64,000 nucleotides of DNA from Closterium sp. Naga37s-1 (lineage: Eukaryota > Streptophyta > Zygnematophyceae > Desmidiales > Closteriaceae). Below are positions 35,388-46,715 of this stretch, piece after piece (positions within the stretch are counted from its first letter, which is position 1; every line of letters starts with the position of its first letter). The notes beneath the pieces are model-generated. The model was given only the letters and a program-made list of their open reading frames with translations. It was not told the DNA's origin and did not search any database. The stretch spans positions 2,213,001 to 2,277,000 of the forward strand of contig CANJKZ010000068.1 of assembly GCA_947471745.1 (NCBI GenBank). Direction: 5' to 3'. The translations under genes and the position numbers were made by a program.

Positions 35388-35512
35388 TGTGAAAGAATGA
35401 GGAATGGTGGACTAGAAAAGGAGTTGGGTACAAACATGTAACCCTAGAAAACTGTACCCCATACTGTCTTCCCCACTACAGCCTAGCAAGACTATAGCAT
35501 AAATGTTTGACA
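35388..35512 (-). repeat. Element N, 3' LTR (125 bp)
   Basis: It runs from TGTGAAAGAATGAGG to AAATGTTTGACA. The polypurine tract lies just inside (CACCCCCATAGG on the plus strand). Confidence 0.95.
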
Positions 35513-38500
35513 CACCCCCATAGGCAAAGTGGGGGAGAACAAGGGGTCACAAGACCAGTCAAGCAAGGCAAGCTCAGGGTGGATCACAACGTCAGCACAC
35601 ATTCCGAGCACAAGTTCAAGGCCACAAGGCCAGTTCACATGCACGATTATATATATAAAGGTAAACAAGCAAGTGCAGGTATAGAAAGATCACAGTACAA
35701 GCAAGGTCAAGAAGTGAGCAAGTGAGGCCAAGTAGGCACAAGACCTAGCATCGTACAAAAGCGCTGATGATCACAAGGCTGAAGTGCCTTGCTAAAGATA
35801 TCAGCAGTGTTGGCCCTAGAGGCCACGTAAGCAAGGCGCAGCTGACCACGCTGCTGCAGCTCACGAGCAAGGAAGTAGCGAAGAACAATGTGCTTCGTTC
35901 TGTGCTCCACTCTGTGCTCCCAACACAAGGCCAGCATGGCCTTGTTGTCTACGTACATAACTGGAGGAGAACGAGGCGGCTCTCCTAGGCCAGTCAGCAA
36001 GTAGGTGAGCCAGCGTAGCTCCTGTGCAGCCATGGCCCCTGCGTAGATCTCAGCCTCACAGCTGGAGCCGAGAACAGAAGACGAGCGGGTAGACCGCCAC
36101 GAAACAGAGCCGGAACCAAGGCTGAAGGTGTAACCCTGTGACGACCGCTGCGTAGCCTGGTCGTCAGCCCAAGAAGCGTCTGCGTGACCAGTGAGGACCA
36201 CTGCACGCCGCCCTCCAAGCACGAGCCCCATGCCCGACGTACTGCACAAGTAGCGCAACACCCTCTTCGCTGCAGCCATGTGCTCTGGTCGGTGTCTCCT
36301 AGGAGCAACATAGCGTGCCAAGATGCTAAGAGGGTATGCAAGGTCAGGTCGAGTGCAGGTCATCAGGTACATGAGGCAACCAACAAGCTCTGGGTACGGG
36401 CCATTCGGTTCTACGGGCTCATCCGAAGGCAGAGCTGAGAGCGAGTGGCGAGTAGACAGAGGAGTGGCCTGAGGCGAGGAGTACGTGAAGTCGAAGCGCT
36501 GAAGGACCTGCTGCACCATGTGTGACTGAGTCAGGGTAATGGTGCGCTGTGCCTGTCCCGGGTGATCTGCAAGCCAAGGTAGCTACGCAGTTCACCCGGG
36601 TCTGTGCACGTGTGTCTCTTCTGCAGCTCGGACTTCACGTGGGCGAGTCCAGCAGTGTCAGCAGTAGCAAAGACCAAGCCGTCGACGTACACGAGGATGT
36701 AGAACGGCGGCAAAGAGGTGTCGGTGCGTAGAAACAGCGACGGGTCGGCAGTAGAAGGAGCAAAGCCAAGAGCCGCAAGTGTAGTCCTCAGTGTGTCGTG
36801 CCACTCACGGGGCGCCTGGCGGAGACCGTAGACTGGCCGCCGGAGGCTCCACTGGGTACCAGGAGGAAACGACCCAGTGAAGCCAGGAGGGCGGCGCAGC
36901 CAGATCTCCTCGTGCAGGCTACCCTGTAGGAAAGCAGTGCTGAAGTCAAGAGAGTGAAGCTCGTAGTCGCGCTGAGCGGCTATGTGCAGCAGCACCCGAA
37001 GAGTGGTCATCTTCGGGGTGGGAGAGAAGGTCTGAAAGTAGTCAACTCCCTGCCGCTAACTAAAGCCTCGAGCCACGTAACGCGCCTTGAAGACAGGCGG
37101 AGAACCCGGCGGCCGCTTCACCCTGAAAATCCACATGCCACTGACGATGTTCGCCCCAGGTGGGGGAACCTCGTCGACGTAGGTGCATGTGGACTTCCAG
37201 GAAGCCATCTCTGCGTCCATGGCTGACTGCCACTGTGAGGAGTAGGGACCCTCTATCGCCTCTGCGTAAGAGCGCGGAGTCGGGATGTCTGGTGCATCCG
37301 GGTCTCCCTTAGGGGCAATCAGCATGGACACGAGATGAGGTAAAGCAACAGCAAGACACTGGAACTCCTCCTGCCTGTCCTCAAGGACGTCCGTGCTAAG
37401 AGCACACTCACCCCCGACGGACGGAGGACAGACAGACTCAGACTCAGCAACAAGACTAGCAGCGTAGTCTAGAAAACAGCGAGCAGCAAAGTCGACAAGC
37501 TCAACAACTAAGGCAGACGCAGCAGCGGACTCAAAGGAAGGGTTAGTGACAGCAGTAGCCAGGAGATGCGTGACAGTAGGACTGGCAGCACGAAGGGAGT
37601 CAGACTCCGGGTTAGCAAGAGCAGGAAGAGAGGACTCTGGGGGAGACAGCAAAGGGACACGCAGTGGAGCAGTGGAAGGACGCTGTGCCATCTGGTGTGT
37701 GCCTGGGACCGCAGGAGGACGCGGACGCGAAACACAACGACTAGTGCGAGCAGCACGAACAGGCGACGCAGGACGAGACGCAGGCTCACGACGCTCAGCA
37801 AGACCTCCAGTAGGACCAGTGTAGGGAGAAGGAGCAGGCCGTGGGGAGGCGGGCTGTAACTGCGACTCAGACTGGACAGGCGGCGGACACTCTAAGGAAA
37901 GAGCAGGACCAGCAGAAGGCGGGAGACGAAGAACCTGCTCAAGGAGCGGAACGAAGTATGGCCGCGGCCGCGCAGCGCCTCCAGAGCCAGCAGGGACAGC
38001 ACCAGCACCCCCAGCGGCAGCACCAGCACCAGTAGCACCACCAGCTGCAGCACCGCCAACTCCAGCACCCTCAGAAGCACCAGCGTCAGTAGCACCTCCA
38101 GCACCAACACCCCCAGCACCTCCAGCTCCAACACCCCCAGCAGCTCCAGCTCCAGAACCACCAACAGGAAGTAACGCTCGTGACCCTGGCCACGGACGCG
38201 GGCGGGGCCCCACACGTCCAGGTGAAGTGTCTGCAGCGGAGCCTCTGTCGGAGGAAACTCGGAGGAGTGAGGAGCGGCGCGCTGCCGCCCTTCGACGCAG
38301 GGAACGCACGTAGGGGCAGGCCCCGGAGGGAGGGGAGGGAGGGACCGGGGGAGACCAGAGACAAGGTAACGGGAGGCCATGCCTCGGAGACGAGGCAGGG
38401 AGGGGTGACCAAGGCGGTGATGCCAGAGGAGGGTCCGGTGGGACAGGAGACGACATGAGCAGGGGGCAGACTCAGGACCAGACCTGGACGCTGCAGCAAA

Positions 38501-39199
38501 CACCTGACCTGATGCAGCTACCTGACCAGACTCAGCAACTGTATGAGACTCAGTAGTCAGTGTGTACAGGCTCGACCCCGGCTGACGGGTAAACGTGGCC
38601 AAGTGTCGGCTCGTCCGAGCACACGTACAGTGGGTCACCCGCTGACTCGCAGGAGTGAACTGGTCAACTCCCCCATCCTGTAGATCAGCACCACTCACCA
38701 AGTTCGTAGAGAACGAGGGGAGGTAAAGACCTGACAGGGTGCCAGAAGGGGCCGCCGAACACGGTAAGACAGTGGAGAAGTGGGCAAGGACAGGACCCCC
38801 AGAGGGGTCCTCCAGGGAGACCGCAACTGGCCGACCAAGCGGCGTGAGTGTGGTGCGGTCTCGAAAGAAGGAGCGGGAAGCACCCGAGTCAAGGGTGAAG
38901 GTGTGTAAGGCCTGAGCCGACGTGGTACCTGAGAGAGCAGACTCACCTGCACCTGGGGCAGCAGACGCACAAGCACCTAGAGCAGTAGCCTCACCAGCAC
39001 CTAGAGCAGCAGCCTCACCAGCACCTAGAGCAGCAGCCTCAATGCCCGGGTCAGGCGGAACACACAGGTAACAGTTTCCCTCATCACTAGTAGACACAAC
39101 ATACATAGCAGCAAGAATAGCATCATAATCCAGATCAAAGATAGCAACCCCCGACCTAAGCAGCTCGCCCCAGCGAGGGATCTCAATGGCGTCAGGGAA

Positions 39200-40417
39200 C
39201 TGGAGACGCCAAGCGTCCGTCAGGCGGCCGAAGCAGCGCTGGGTGGTGTGCGGGCCACCGCACGGCTCACCAGTGCGGTCACTGGTACGCAGGACATAGG
39301 CACAGGGACCAGCACCCCCACCCCGCTGACGCGCAGCGTACCACTCACGAAGCTGCTGGGGGGGCGGGGTCTCACGAGTGCGCTGCTGCTGCTGGCGCTG
39401 ACCACCACCGAAGCCGCCCCGCTGCGCAGAGCCACCCCGACCAGCTCCACCGCCGCCGCCGCCACCTCCGCCACCGCCGCCATCGCCGCCTCCTCCGCTC
39501 CCACCGCCACCGCCGCCGCCGCCTCCGCCTCCACCGCCACCACCGAAGCCCCCACCCCCGCCACCACTCCCACCGCCACCCCCACCCCCTCCGCCGCCTC
39601 CACCGCCACCTCCACCGCCCCCGCCAGCTCCTCCAGCGCCCTTGCCCCCCTTGCCCTTGCCGGTGCGGCGTCTCCCGCTAGGGGCAGACGCAGCGCCGAC
39701 CGACTCGAAGCCAAAGAAGTCGACGGCAGCAGCAGAGGCAACAGAGGGCAAGAGGGGGGAGGGGGAGCACCCCTCAAAGAAGGGGGAACGAGGGTCACCA
39801 CGAGAGGCTCCTACAGCGACTATACTCTTCTCAGCTGCCAAGAGGGGCTCCTCGAGGAGGTCAACGGTGAGTGTGGTGGGGCAAACAGAGAGGAAGTGGT
39901 CCCTGACCGAGCGAAGGGAGTCAGGGAGCCGGGTGACTATGTAGTAGAGGGTGATGTACATGGGGGGGGGGGGGGGGGGGGTTCTTGGCGCAGAACTCAG
40001 CAGGAAGCGCAGCGCGGTAGCGGGTGTCACTAGTGCGAAGGTGCGTAATGAGGTCAGCGACTGTGGGAAAGGCGGCGAGGTCAGGGAACAGGTACGGCAG
40101 CATGAGGCGGCTAAGGGCAGCAGTGGCAGGGGAAGAGTAGCGTGCAACTGCAGAGTCCTACAAGGTCTTAGCACTCTTGTACTGACTAAAGTGCGCGCGC
40201 TCAGTGGACGGCAAGTGACTACGCACGGCAAGACGGGCAGCAGCATCGCGTGTGGCCCACTATGAGCGAGCAGTGCTGTCAGCATCGGCAGCAGGGGCAG
40301 CAGAGGCGCCAGACGTGAGATCGAACAGTGAGAGACCGTCTTTTCTATCGCACTGCAGGAAAAGCTGCAGATCATCGACCCAGACCTCAAAGTCGACAGC
40401 CCGACCCTCAGCATCAA
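39200..40417 (-). pseudogene. Element N, gag part
   Basis: The capsid-side coding part of a copia element, first methionine near 40417. It begins with a stretch like FDAEGRAVDFEVWVDDLQLF and later RLPDSLRSVRDHFLSVCPTT, both in the style of copia gag. A long Gly-rich tract (about 39440-39640) and the motif PPPQQLREWYAARQRGGG precede a zinc-knuckle-like CAYVLRTSDRTGEPC with further His and Cys. The G20 run at 39962-39981 lies inside it. It is a fossil. Confidence 0.85.
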
Positions 40418-40899
40418 AGGTGAGAACGCTAGGGGTAGTCATGACAGCAGCAGCAGCAGGCTAGCAGCAGTAGTAGTAGGCTAGGAGCAGCTCAGTAGCA
40501 GAGGCGCGGCTCGGCGGTGCTCTTACCAGGGCGGGTGGGTAGAGGTCCGCAGGTGGTGGGGCAGGGCCGAGGCGCGCCGGCAGGGACAGGGCCGCGACAG
40601 GGCGGCAGAGAAGTGTCGCTCCTCTCTGCAGGGCAGGGCCGGGACGGCGGCGGCGGCTCCTGCTATCGGCGGCGGTGGCTGCTGCTGTCGGCGGCGGCGG
40701 CGGTTGCGGCCCCGGCAGCGGCGGCGGCGGCTGTCACGGCAGCGGCGGCGGCGGCTGCTGCTGTCGGCGGCGGCGGCGGCTGCTGCTGTCGGCGGGAGCG
40801 GCGTCGGCGGCTGTCATGGCAGCGGCGGCGGCGGCTCCTGCTGTCGGCAGCGGCGGCGGTGGCGGCCCCGGCAGTGGAGGCGGCGGCTGTTACGGCGCG

Positions 40900-41340
40900 A
40901 CGGCTGCTGCTGCTGGGGCGGCAACGGCGGGGCAGCAGGGCCGTGAAGGAGCCGAGAAGGGGCCGCGGAGGAGCCGAGAAGGGGCCGCTAAGGGCGACGA
41001 AGGGGCCACGAAGGGCCGTGAAGGGGCCGCAAAGGGCGGCGACGGGGCCGAGAAGGGGCTGTGAGGGGCCGCGAAGGGCGGCGACGGGGCCGAGAAGGGG
41101 CCGCGAGGGGGGCCGCGAAGGGCGGCGACGGGGCCGAGAAGGGGCCGCGAGGGGCCACGAAGGGGCCGCGAGGGGCCGCGAAGAGCGGCGAAGGGGCCGC
41201 GAGGGGCTGTAAGGGGCCGCGAAGGGCCGTGAGAGGGGCCGCGAAGGGCCGCGGAGGGGCCGCGAGGGAGCCGCGAAGGGGCCGCGAGGGGCCTTGAGAG
41301 GGGCCGCTACGGGGCCGTAAGGGGGCGCGACGGGCCGCTA
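40900..41340 (-). repeat. Element N leader: GC-rich tandem array
   Basis: Between the 5' LTR and gag there is a run of GGGGCCGCGAAGGGCGGCGA-like and GGGGCCGAGAAGGGGCCGCG-like units of about 12-24 bp with irregular order. Further left (40640-40900) CGGCGGCGGCGG-type repeats continue it. All frames are biased and open, and I do not count them as genes. Confidence 0.88.
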
Positions 41341-41476
41341 AGGGCAGGGGACGCAACGGGAGGGCAGGCACACGGGGCACGACTCGGGCGGGGCGAAGCG
41401 CGCTCCGGGCAGGAATTTTTTTTTTTTTTCGATTTTCATGGTGGGCCCTAGGAAACGTTCCCACTAGGGAACCTGC

Positions 41477-41601
41477 TCTGAAAGAACGAGGAATGGTGGA
41501 CTAGAAAAGGAGTTGGGTACAAATATGTAACCCTATAAAACTGTACCCCATACTGTCTTCCCCACTACAGCCTAGCAAGACTATAGCGTAAATGTTTGAC
41601 A
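41477..41601 (-). repeat. Element N, 5' LTR (125 bp)
   Basis: It runs from TCTGAAAGAACGAGG to AAATGTTTGACA. On the minus strand GAGCAGGTTCCC follows, the remaining part of a primer-binding site. Confidence 0.93.
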
Positions 41602-41934
41602 GCCATCGGTCTGTGAAATGCCGGTGTCGCTGCTGCGTTCACTGCTGCATTCACTGCTGCTGTGGCGGTTGCCGAATAGTTCGCGAGGAGTGCTTCGATT
41701 CGCTGAAGCGGCGCCCGCGTCTGGTCCAGGTCAGTGCGAATGTTGGCGACTTCTTGCACGAAGTTTTCGCCTTGACCTTCCATGCCTGACATCACGTGTC
41801 CAAAAACCGAAAACGAGGGGGAGTGAAAAACACGGAACCGATTCTACGTACCCAAAATTGGTGTTTGACGGTCGTCGCCCCCGCAGTTTTTTGTAAGACT
41901 GGTTTTTGGTGGTCGAAAGAAAAACGCGCGTAAA

Positions 41935-41950
41935 CGGGCTCTGATTACCA
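41935..41950 (-). other. Gypsy element primer-binding site
   Basis: TGGTAATCAGAGCCCG on the minus strand matches the plant-type initiator tRNA-Met site with one extra base. It places the gypsy 5' LTR just above 41950; its outer edge near 42220 is only estimated. Confidence 0.75.
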
Positions 41951-42220
41951 AGGGTGAGGATCGAGGATCGAGCTCAGAAAAAGTGGGTTGTAAAATAATT
42001 GATTCACCTGGGTACAACACGAGGCTTCATATAGTTGACACAAGGCAGGTAACCCAAGTGTTACGCGAATGTTCTAAAGGTCGCGAAGCGTCACGAACAA
42101 AACCTTCCCGAACTCGGTAGAAGCAATTCGGTGGCAATTGGTAGGCTTGAGTTCGGTACACGTAACTTGGTTCGGTGCTATAACTATAATTAAAAAATGG
42201 AATGCACCTAGGAAATCAAA

Positions 42221-43255
42221 CAGTTTTATGCATGATAAATAAAACATAAGCTAGAAATAGCAGAATGAAGTCCAGGCAAGCTAGTAAAGCCGGCATAAGT
42301 CGTCGTACTCTCATACCTAGTAAAACTTCTTTATGTCTATGTTAGGTTCTAAAGGCTAGACAGGGTTAGATTCTAAGGAGTATGACATCTGTTTCCGTGT
42401 TCACTGACTCCCTAGTGCAAGTTTTCTATCGAGACCCCTCCCTTCACTGTAAGGTCCTCTCTCCCTTGGTCATAAGGTTCGTGTGCTATGTTACCATCAT
42501 TTCTCACACTTACTCTCCAACCTTCCGCGTATCCCTATTGAGGCGCGCTATCATCCTTGCATTTGACATTGCTGAGTTGACTGCTTTCCAGCATCTCAAT
42601 TCTCCAGAAAACAGCAGAAAACCTGCTCCAGTTTTCACTCCCATAGTCACCTGCCAATAAAAGCATTCATACTTTGGGGTCGGGAACAATGAAGCCACCC
42701 GGCCTCTGCAGCATTGGGCGATGGGCTTTGTTGCAGGAGGGGTGATTGAGCATTGATGATCACCGCCTCGTCAATTCTCTTATTCCATCCGGCCATGCAT
42801 GCATATGCTTGTGCCCATCTGTGCATGTACATGTTGTTATGTATGTGCTACGCTCGTGCAAGTGCATATACATGGATGGATTCACCAGGTCCATCATTCA
42901 TGCATCCACATGCATCCATCAGCGCACCGTCATTTAGCTGCCCTCTCAAACCCTCCTCCAAGGCTCATTTTGGACTACTCTGGCTGCCTTGCTAGCATGC
43001 TCTTTCGCAAGGTATTTCACCCTTCCCGTTTATTTGGTGTTGTCCTTTCATTGCTCGGTGTGCCCTATGGCCTAGGCTGTAGACGTGACAGGGCACAGTG
43101 CAGTTTCAAAGGGCCCGCCGTCCACAGAAGCAACAGCGGCAGAACCACGAGCAAGTGCACACTGTAATTAATATAGTGGCCAATTTCCGTCATGCCGTGT
43201 TCTGATTGTCTATGAGATGGCCTTAGCATTACAGTAGCTGCCATCTATAGCACGG
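42221..43255. other. No gene seen
   Basis: The stretch is moderately AT-rich with several short open frames on both strands, none with a recognisable domain. At 42782-42930 there are CATGCATGCATATGC-like and TGCATCCA-like short repeats. Confidence 0.5.
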
Positions 43256-43440
43256 GCGCGGCGGCGAGCCGGCTGCGTTTCCCTCATCGCCAGCCCGCCG
43301 TTTTGATTTCCCTCGTCGCCTACCCATCGCGAGCCCGTCGCGTTTTCCCCCGTTGCCAGCCCGTCACGTTTCTCCCGTCGCCAGCCCGTCGCGTTTTCCC
43401 CCGTCACCACCTCTGCCCGCGCCTACGCCTGCTGCCGAGT
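43256..43440. repeat. Short C-rich repeat (CCCGTCGCGTTT type)
   Basis: Units such as CGCCAGCCCGTCGCGTTTTC, with CCCGTTGCC and TCCCCCGTC, recur every 25-30 bases. The style resembles the C-rich stretch of element E at 23040-23330, but no LTR or coding similarity links them. Confidence 0.6.
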
Positions 43441-43586
43441 TTACGGGTGAGTGGGGAAGGGGTGGGGGGGCGGCATCGGGAATGAAGGGGCGTCCGTGGC
43501 GGTCGTCGCGGCCCTTCTTCCCCCGTCCAGTTTTATTCCCTCACGTCGCCCCGCTCCGCCCGTCGCATTCCCCCGGCCTCCTGCCC

Positions 43587-43588
<2 letters not shown>

Positions 43589-43623
<35 letters not shown>
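43589..43623. repeat. Poly-C tract, 35 bp
   Basis: An uninterrupted run of 35 C, the longest homopolymer in the window. Confidence 0.95.
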
Positions 43624-43624
<1 letters not shown>

Positions 43625-43904
43625 TGGCGACTGTTCACGTGTACGGCGGCAATCGCTGTGGGTGGGAGAGGGAGGAGGGGAAGGGATTGGCGGCGGAACG
43701 CTGTGGGGGGGAGAAGGAAAGGGGGAAGGGAGTGGTGGCGGAATGTTGTGGGGGAGAGAGGAAAAGGGGGAAGGGAGTGGTGGCGGAACATCAGCGATCA
43801 CCGCCAGCGCACCGGCGATTGCACCAGCGCTTGCGCGCCTCCTACTGTCAGATCCCGCCCAGCCTGTTGCCAATCTGCAGCTCGTCCCACCCGTCGTGCC
43901 CCAT

Positions 43905-45115
43905 CAGCACCAGGCACTAGCACCAGCGCCAGCCACCAGCACCAGGCACCAGCACCAATGCCAGCCGCCAGCACCAGGCACCTGCGTCAGCCGCCAGCAC
44001 CAGGCACCAGCACCAGCGCCAACCGCCAGCACCAGACACCAGCACCAGCGCCAGCCGCCAGCACCAGGCACCAGCACCAGCGCTAGCCGCCAGCACCAGG
44101 CACCACCACCAGTGCCAGCCGCCAGCACCAGGCACCAGCACCAGCGCCAGCCGCCAGCACCAGGCACCAGCACCAGCGCCAGCCGCTAGCACCAGGCACC
44201 AGCACCAGCGCCAGCCGCCAGCTCCAGGCACCAGCACCAGCGCCAGCCGCCAGCACTAGGCACCAGCTCCAGCGCCAGCCGCCAGCACCAGGCACCAGCA
44301 CCAGCGCCAGCCGCCAGCACTAGGCACCAGCTCCAGCGCCAGCCGCCAGCACCAGGCACCAGCACCAGCGCCAGCGGCCAGCACCAGGCACCAGCTTCAG
44401 CACCATCACCAGCACCAGCGCCGTCACGGCAGCACCAGGCACCAGCACGAGCGCCAGCCGCTAGCACCAGGCACTAGCGCCGTCACGCCAGCACCAGGCA
44501 CTAGCACCAGCGCCAGCCGCCAGCACCAGGCACCAGCACCAACGCCAGCCGCCAGCACCAGGCACCAGCACCAGCGCCAGCCGCCAGCACCAGGCACCAG
44601 CACCAGGGCCAGCCGCCAGCACCAGGCACCAGCACTAGGGCCAGCCGCCAGCACCAGGCACCAGCACCAGCGCCAGCCGCCAGCACCAGGCACCAGCACC
44701 AGGCACCAGCACCAGTGCCAGCCGCCAGCACCAGGCACTAGCACTAGCGCCAGCCGCCAACACCAGACACCAGCTCCAGCGCCAGCCGCCAGCACCAGGC
44801 ACCAGCACCAGCGCCAGCCGCCAGCACCAGGCACCAGCACCAGCGCCAGCCGCCAGCACCAGCGCCAGCCGCCAGCACCAGGCACCAGCTCCAGCACCAG
44901 GCACCAGCACCAGCGCCAGCGGCCAGCACCAGGCACTAGTTTCAGCACCATCACCAGTACCAGCGGCGTCACGCCAGCACCAGGCACCAGCGCCAGCCGC
45001 TAGCACCAGGCACCAGCGCCAGCCGCCAGCACCAGGCACCAGCACCAGCACCGAAGCCAGTCACCAGCACCAGCACCGGCACCAGCGCCGTCACGCCAGC
45101 ACCAGGCACCAGCAC
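43905..45115. repeat. 32-bp minisatellite, about 35 or more units
   Basis: Base unit AGCACCAGGCACCAGCACCA followed by GCGCCAGCCGCC (32 bp), repeated with frequent single-base variants for 1.2 kb. Shorter and longer variants occur where CACCA modules are lost or gained. A variant block with TTCAGCACCATCACCAG and GCCGTCACG occurs near 44396-44490 and again near 44939-44980, about 540 bases apart, which hints at a higher-order unit. Because 32 is not a multiple of three, every minus-strand frame passes through the same three repeat readings and stays open. This is not a gene. Confidence 0.95.
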
Positions 45116-45303
45116 CAGCAGCTCCACCTGTGACCAGCAGCCCCACCCGTGACCAGCAGCCCTACCCGTGACCAGCAGCCCCACCTGTGATCAGCAGCCC
45201 CACCTGTGACCAGCAGCCCCACCTGTGACCAGCAGCCCCACCTGTGACCAGCAGCCCCACCTGTGACCAGCAGCCCCACCTGTAACTAGCAGCCCCACCT
45301 GTG
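45116..45303. repeat. 19-bp minisatellite, about nine units
   Basis: Units of TGTGACCAGCAGCCCCACC repeated head to tail, some nearly identical to their neighbours. It directly follows the 32-bp array. The next 200 bases (45304-45507) are G-rich, then C-rich, without a gene. Confidence 0.95.
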
Positions 45304-45668
45304 AAGGACTATACACAGATCGTCGTGGGTGGGGAGGGGTCTGAAGGAAGAAAGGGGGGGAGGGAGTGCGGTTCTAGGGGGCGGTTGACATGGGGGGTGA
45401 GGTTAAAGGGGGCTGGTTGATTGGGGGTAGGGATGTGGGGGTTAGTAAGAGGGGACGCTGCGGCCACCCCCCCACCTCCTCTCCTCATCCCCCACTCAAC
45501 CCCCCCCTGTAAAAGGGAGCTAGACTACGAGGAAGGCACGGTTATGAGAGTTATCATAGCGTTCCTTAGCGTTTGCTTGTGTTCTCTCTACGCACACATT
45601 TACGGGGGCTGGCAAGAGTTCCACTAGCAAAGGTTTACAACAATGATTGATAATGGTATAGCAAAACT

Positions 45669-45811
45669 TGTCAGAATGTTGTATTTGTCTAGCCTGCAGT
45701 GGGGTACTCTATAGCGAGTACAGTCCAATTTAGGGTAACCTGTATGTACTCAACTGCTTGCTAGTGCAACCCCTCTTTCGTGTTCTATCTTTCTACCTGC
45801 TATCTTTGACA
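45669..45811 (+). repeat. Element I, 5' LTR (143 bp)
   Basis: TGTCAGAATGTTGTATTTG to CTATCTTTGACA, followed at once by the primer site TGGTATCAGAGCGG. Confidence 0.94.
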
Positions 45812-46079
45812 TGGTATCAGAGCGGTTACGCTCCTGGCCTGTGGGCCCACCGTTAGCTTCCGCTGCTGTCCTGTCTGTCGCGCGCCCCGTGGCGCGCGAC
45901 GTTATTTTCTTCCCGCCACGCGCTCGGGGCGCATGGCGAGCTCGCGGCGGTTTTCTGCCCGCCGTACGCCCCGAGGCGCGCGGCGGTTTCCTGCCCCGTC
46001 GACCAGCGCGTCGCCCCCCGTCGTCCGTCGAAGCGCCCCCGGGAACCTGCGCATCGCCCCTCGTCACCCGTCGAAGCGC

Positions 46080-46340
46080 CCCTGGGACCCGCGCGCGGCC
46101 CGTACAGCCTGCATGCAGCCCGTACGACCCGCGCCCAGGCCCGCATGCGGCCCGTACAGCTCGCGCGCGGCCCGTACGGCCTGCGCCAGGCCCGCGCGCG
46201 GCCCGTATAGCCCGCGCACGGCCCGTACGACCTGCGCCAGGCCCGCGCGCAACCCGTACAGCCCGAGCGCGGCTCGTACGGCCTGCGCTAGGCCCATGCG
46301 CGACCCGTTCAGCCTGCGCCAGGCCCGCGCGCACCTGCCC
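46080..46340 (+). repeat. Element I internal array (about 51-bp units)
   Basis: GC-rich units with CCCGTACGGCCTGCGCCAGG and CCCGCGCGCGGCCCGTA alternate about five times. A 17-residue repeat of ARPVRPAPGPRAARIAR type can be read through it. Confidence 0.85.
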
Positions 46341-46715
46341 TGCCGTGCGTGCACCCACTCCTGCCCCGTGCTGCCTGTGTTAGGGTTTGGGGGTGGCGAG
46401 TATGGGGGTGACGGGTGTGCGTGCACCCACTCCCGCCCTGCTACTTAACAGTCGCCCGTGGGTCAGTTGCTCCAGCCGCTCGGCGTAGCCGCGGAGCCAG
46501 TTACTCCTGAAGTTCGGGCCATTGCTTCGGTAGCCACGGAGCCAGCCGCTACAGTGTGTCTGCAGCTTCAGCCGTCGCCTCCCACCTTCTCGCCCCCACA
46601 GTCTCTCCTCTTCCTCACTTGCCCTCTATGATAGCCTCTAGCTTTGCTTATCATTGTGAACTATTGCTCTGCCTGCTTATTGTGCTGATTACACCCCACT
46701 TTGGCTATGGGGGTG

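Larger units (their letters stand above)
35388..41601 (-). mobile_element. Copia LTR retrotransposon N, nested in the gypsy gag
   Basis: Element of 6214 bp with 125-bp LTRs and a perfect target duplication GCCAT (35383-35387, 41602-41606). Minus-strand parts, 5' to 3': GC-rich leader array 40900-41340; gag about 39200-40417 with a Gly-rich stretch and an unusual zinc knuckle; protease near 38830-38950 (TLDSGASRSFFRDRTTLTP); GAG-pre-integrase near 38330-38480 (HRTLLWHHRLGHPSLPRLRG); Ala/Gly linker about 37970-38150; RT 36600-37250; RNase H 35707-36519 ending FSKALQPCDHQRFCTMLG. I did not see an integrase core. LTRs differ at about five sites (4 percent). Broken, with about three or four breaks. 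Confidence 0.95.
33041..42220 (-). mobile_element. Ty3/gypsy LTR element, 5' part, split by copia element N
   Basis: Minus-strand relic. From its 5' side: a probable LTR above 41950; primer site TGGTAATCAGAGCCCG (41935-41950); start of gag at 41602-41800; copia element N; the rest of gag at 34800-35382 (HFVATLEICFEAISCSTSTH, IKRFEPINSTYMARQQ); a CCHC zinc knuckle CEICGAEGHQILSC near 34730; a decayed protease region about 33700-34000; and the start of RT at 33062-33265 ([40 protein letters not shown]). The remainder of pol and the 3' LTR are missing beyond 33041. It is older than the 4-percent-diverged element N inside it. Broken, with five or more breaks. Confidence 0.9.

Noticed and set aside
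37892-40417. 841-codon frame as a host gene
   Set aside because: Protease, GAG-pre-integrase and gag motifs, the flanking LTRs and the exact target duplication make it part of copia element N.
43905-45303. CRISPR-like array
   Set aside because: The units are contiguous 32- and 19-bp minisatellites without unique spacers, and the setting is eukaryotic.
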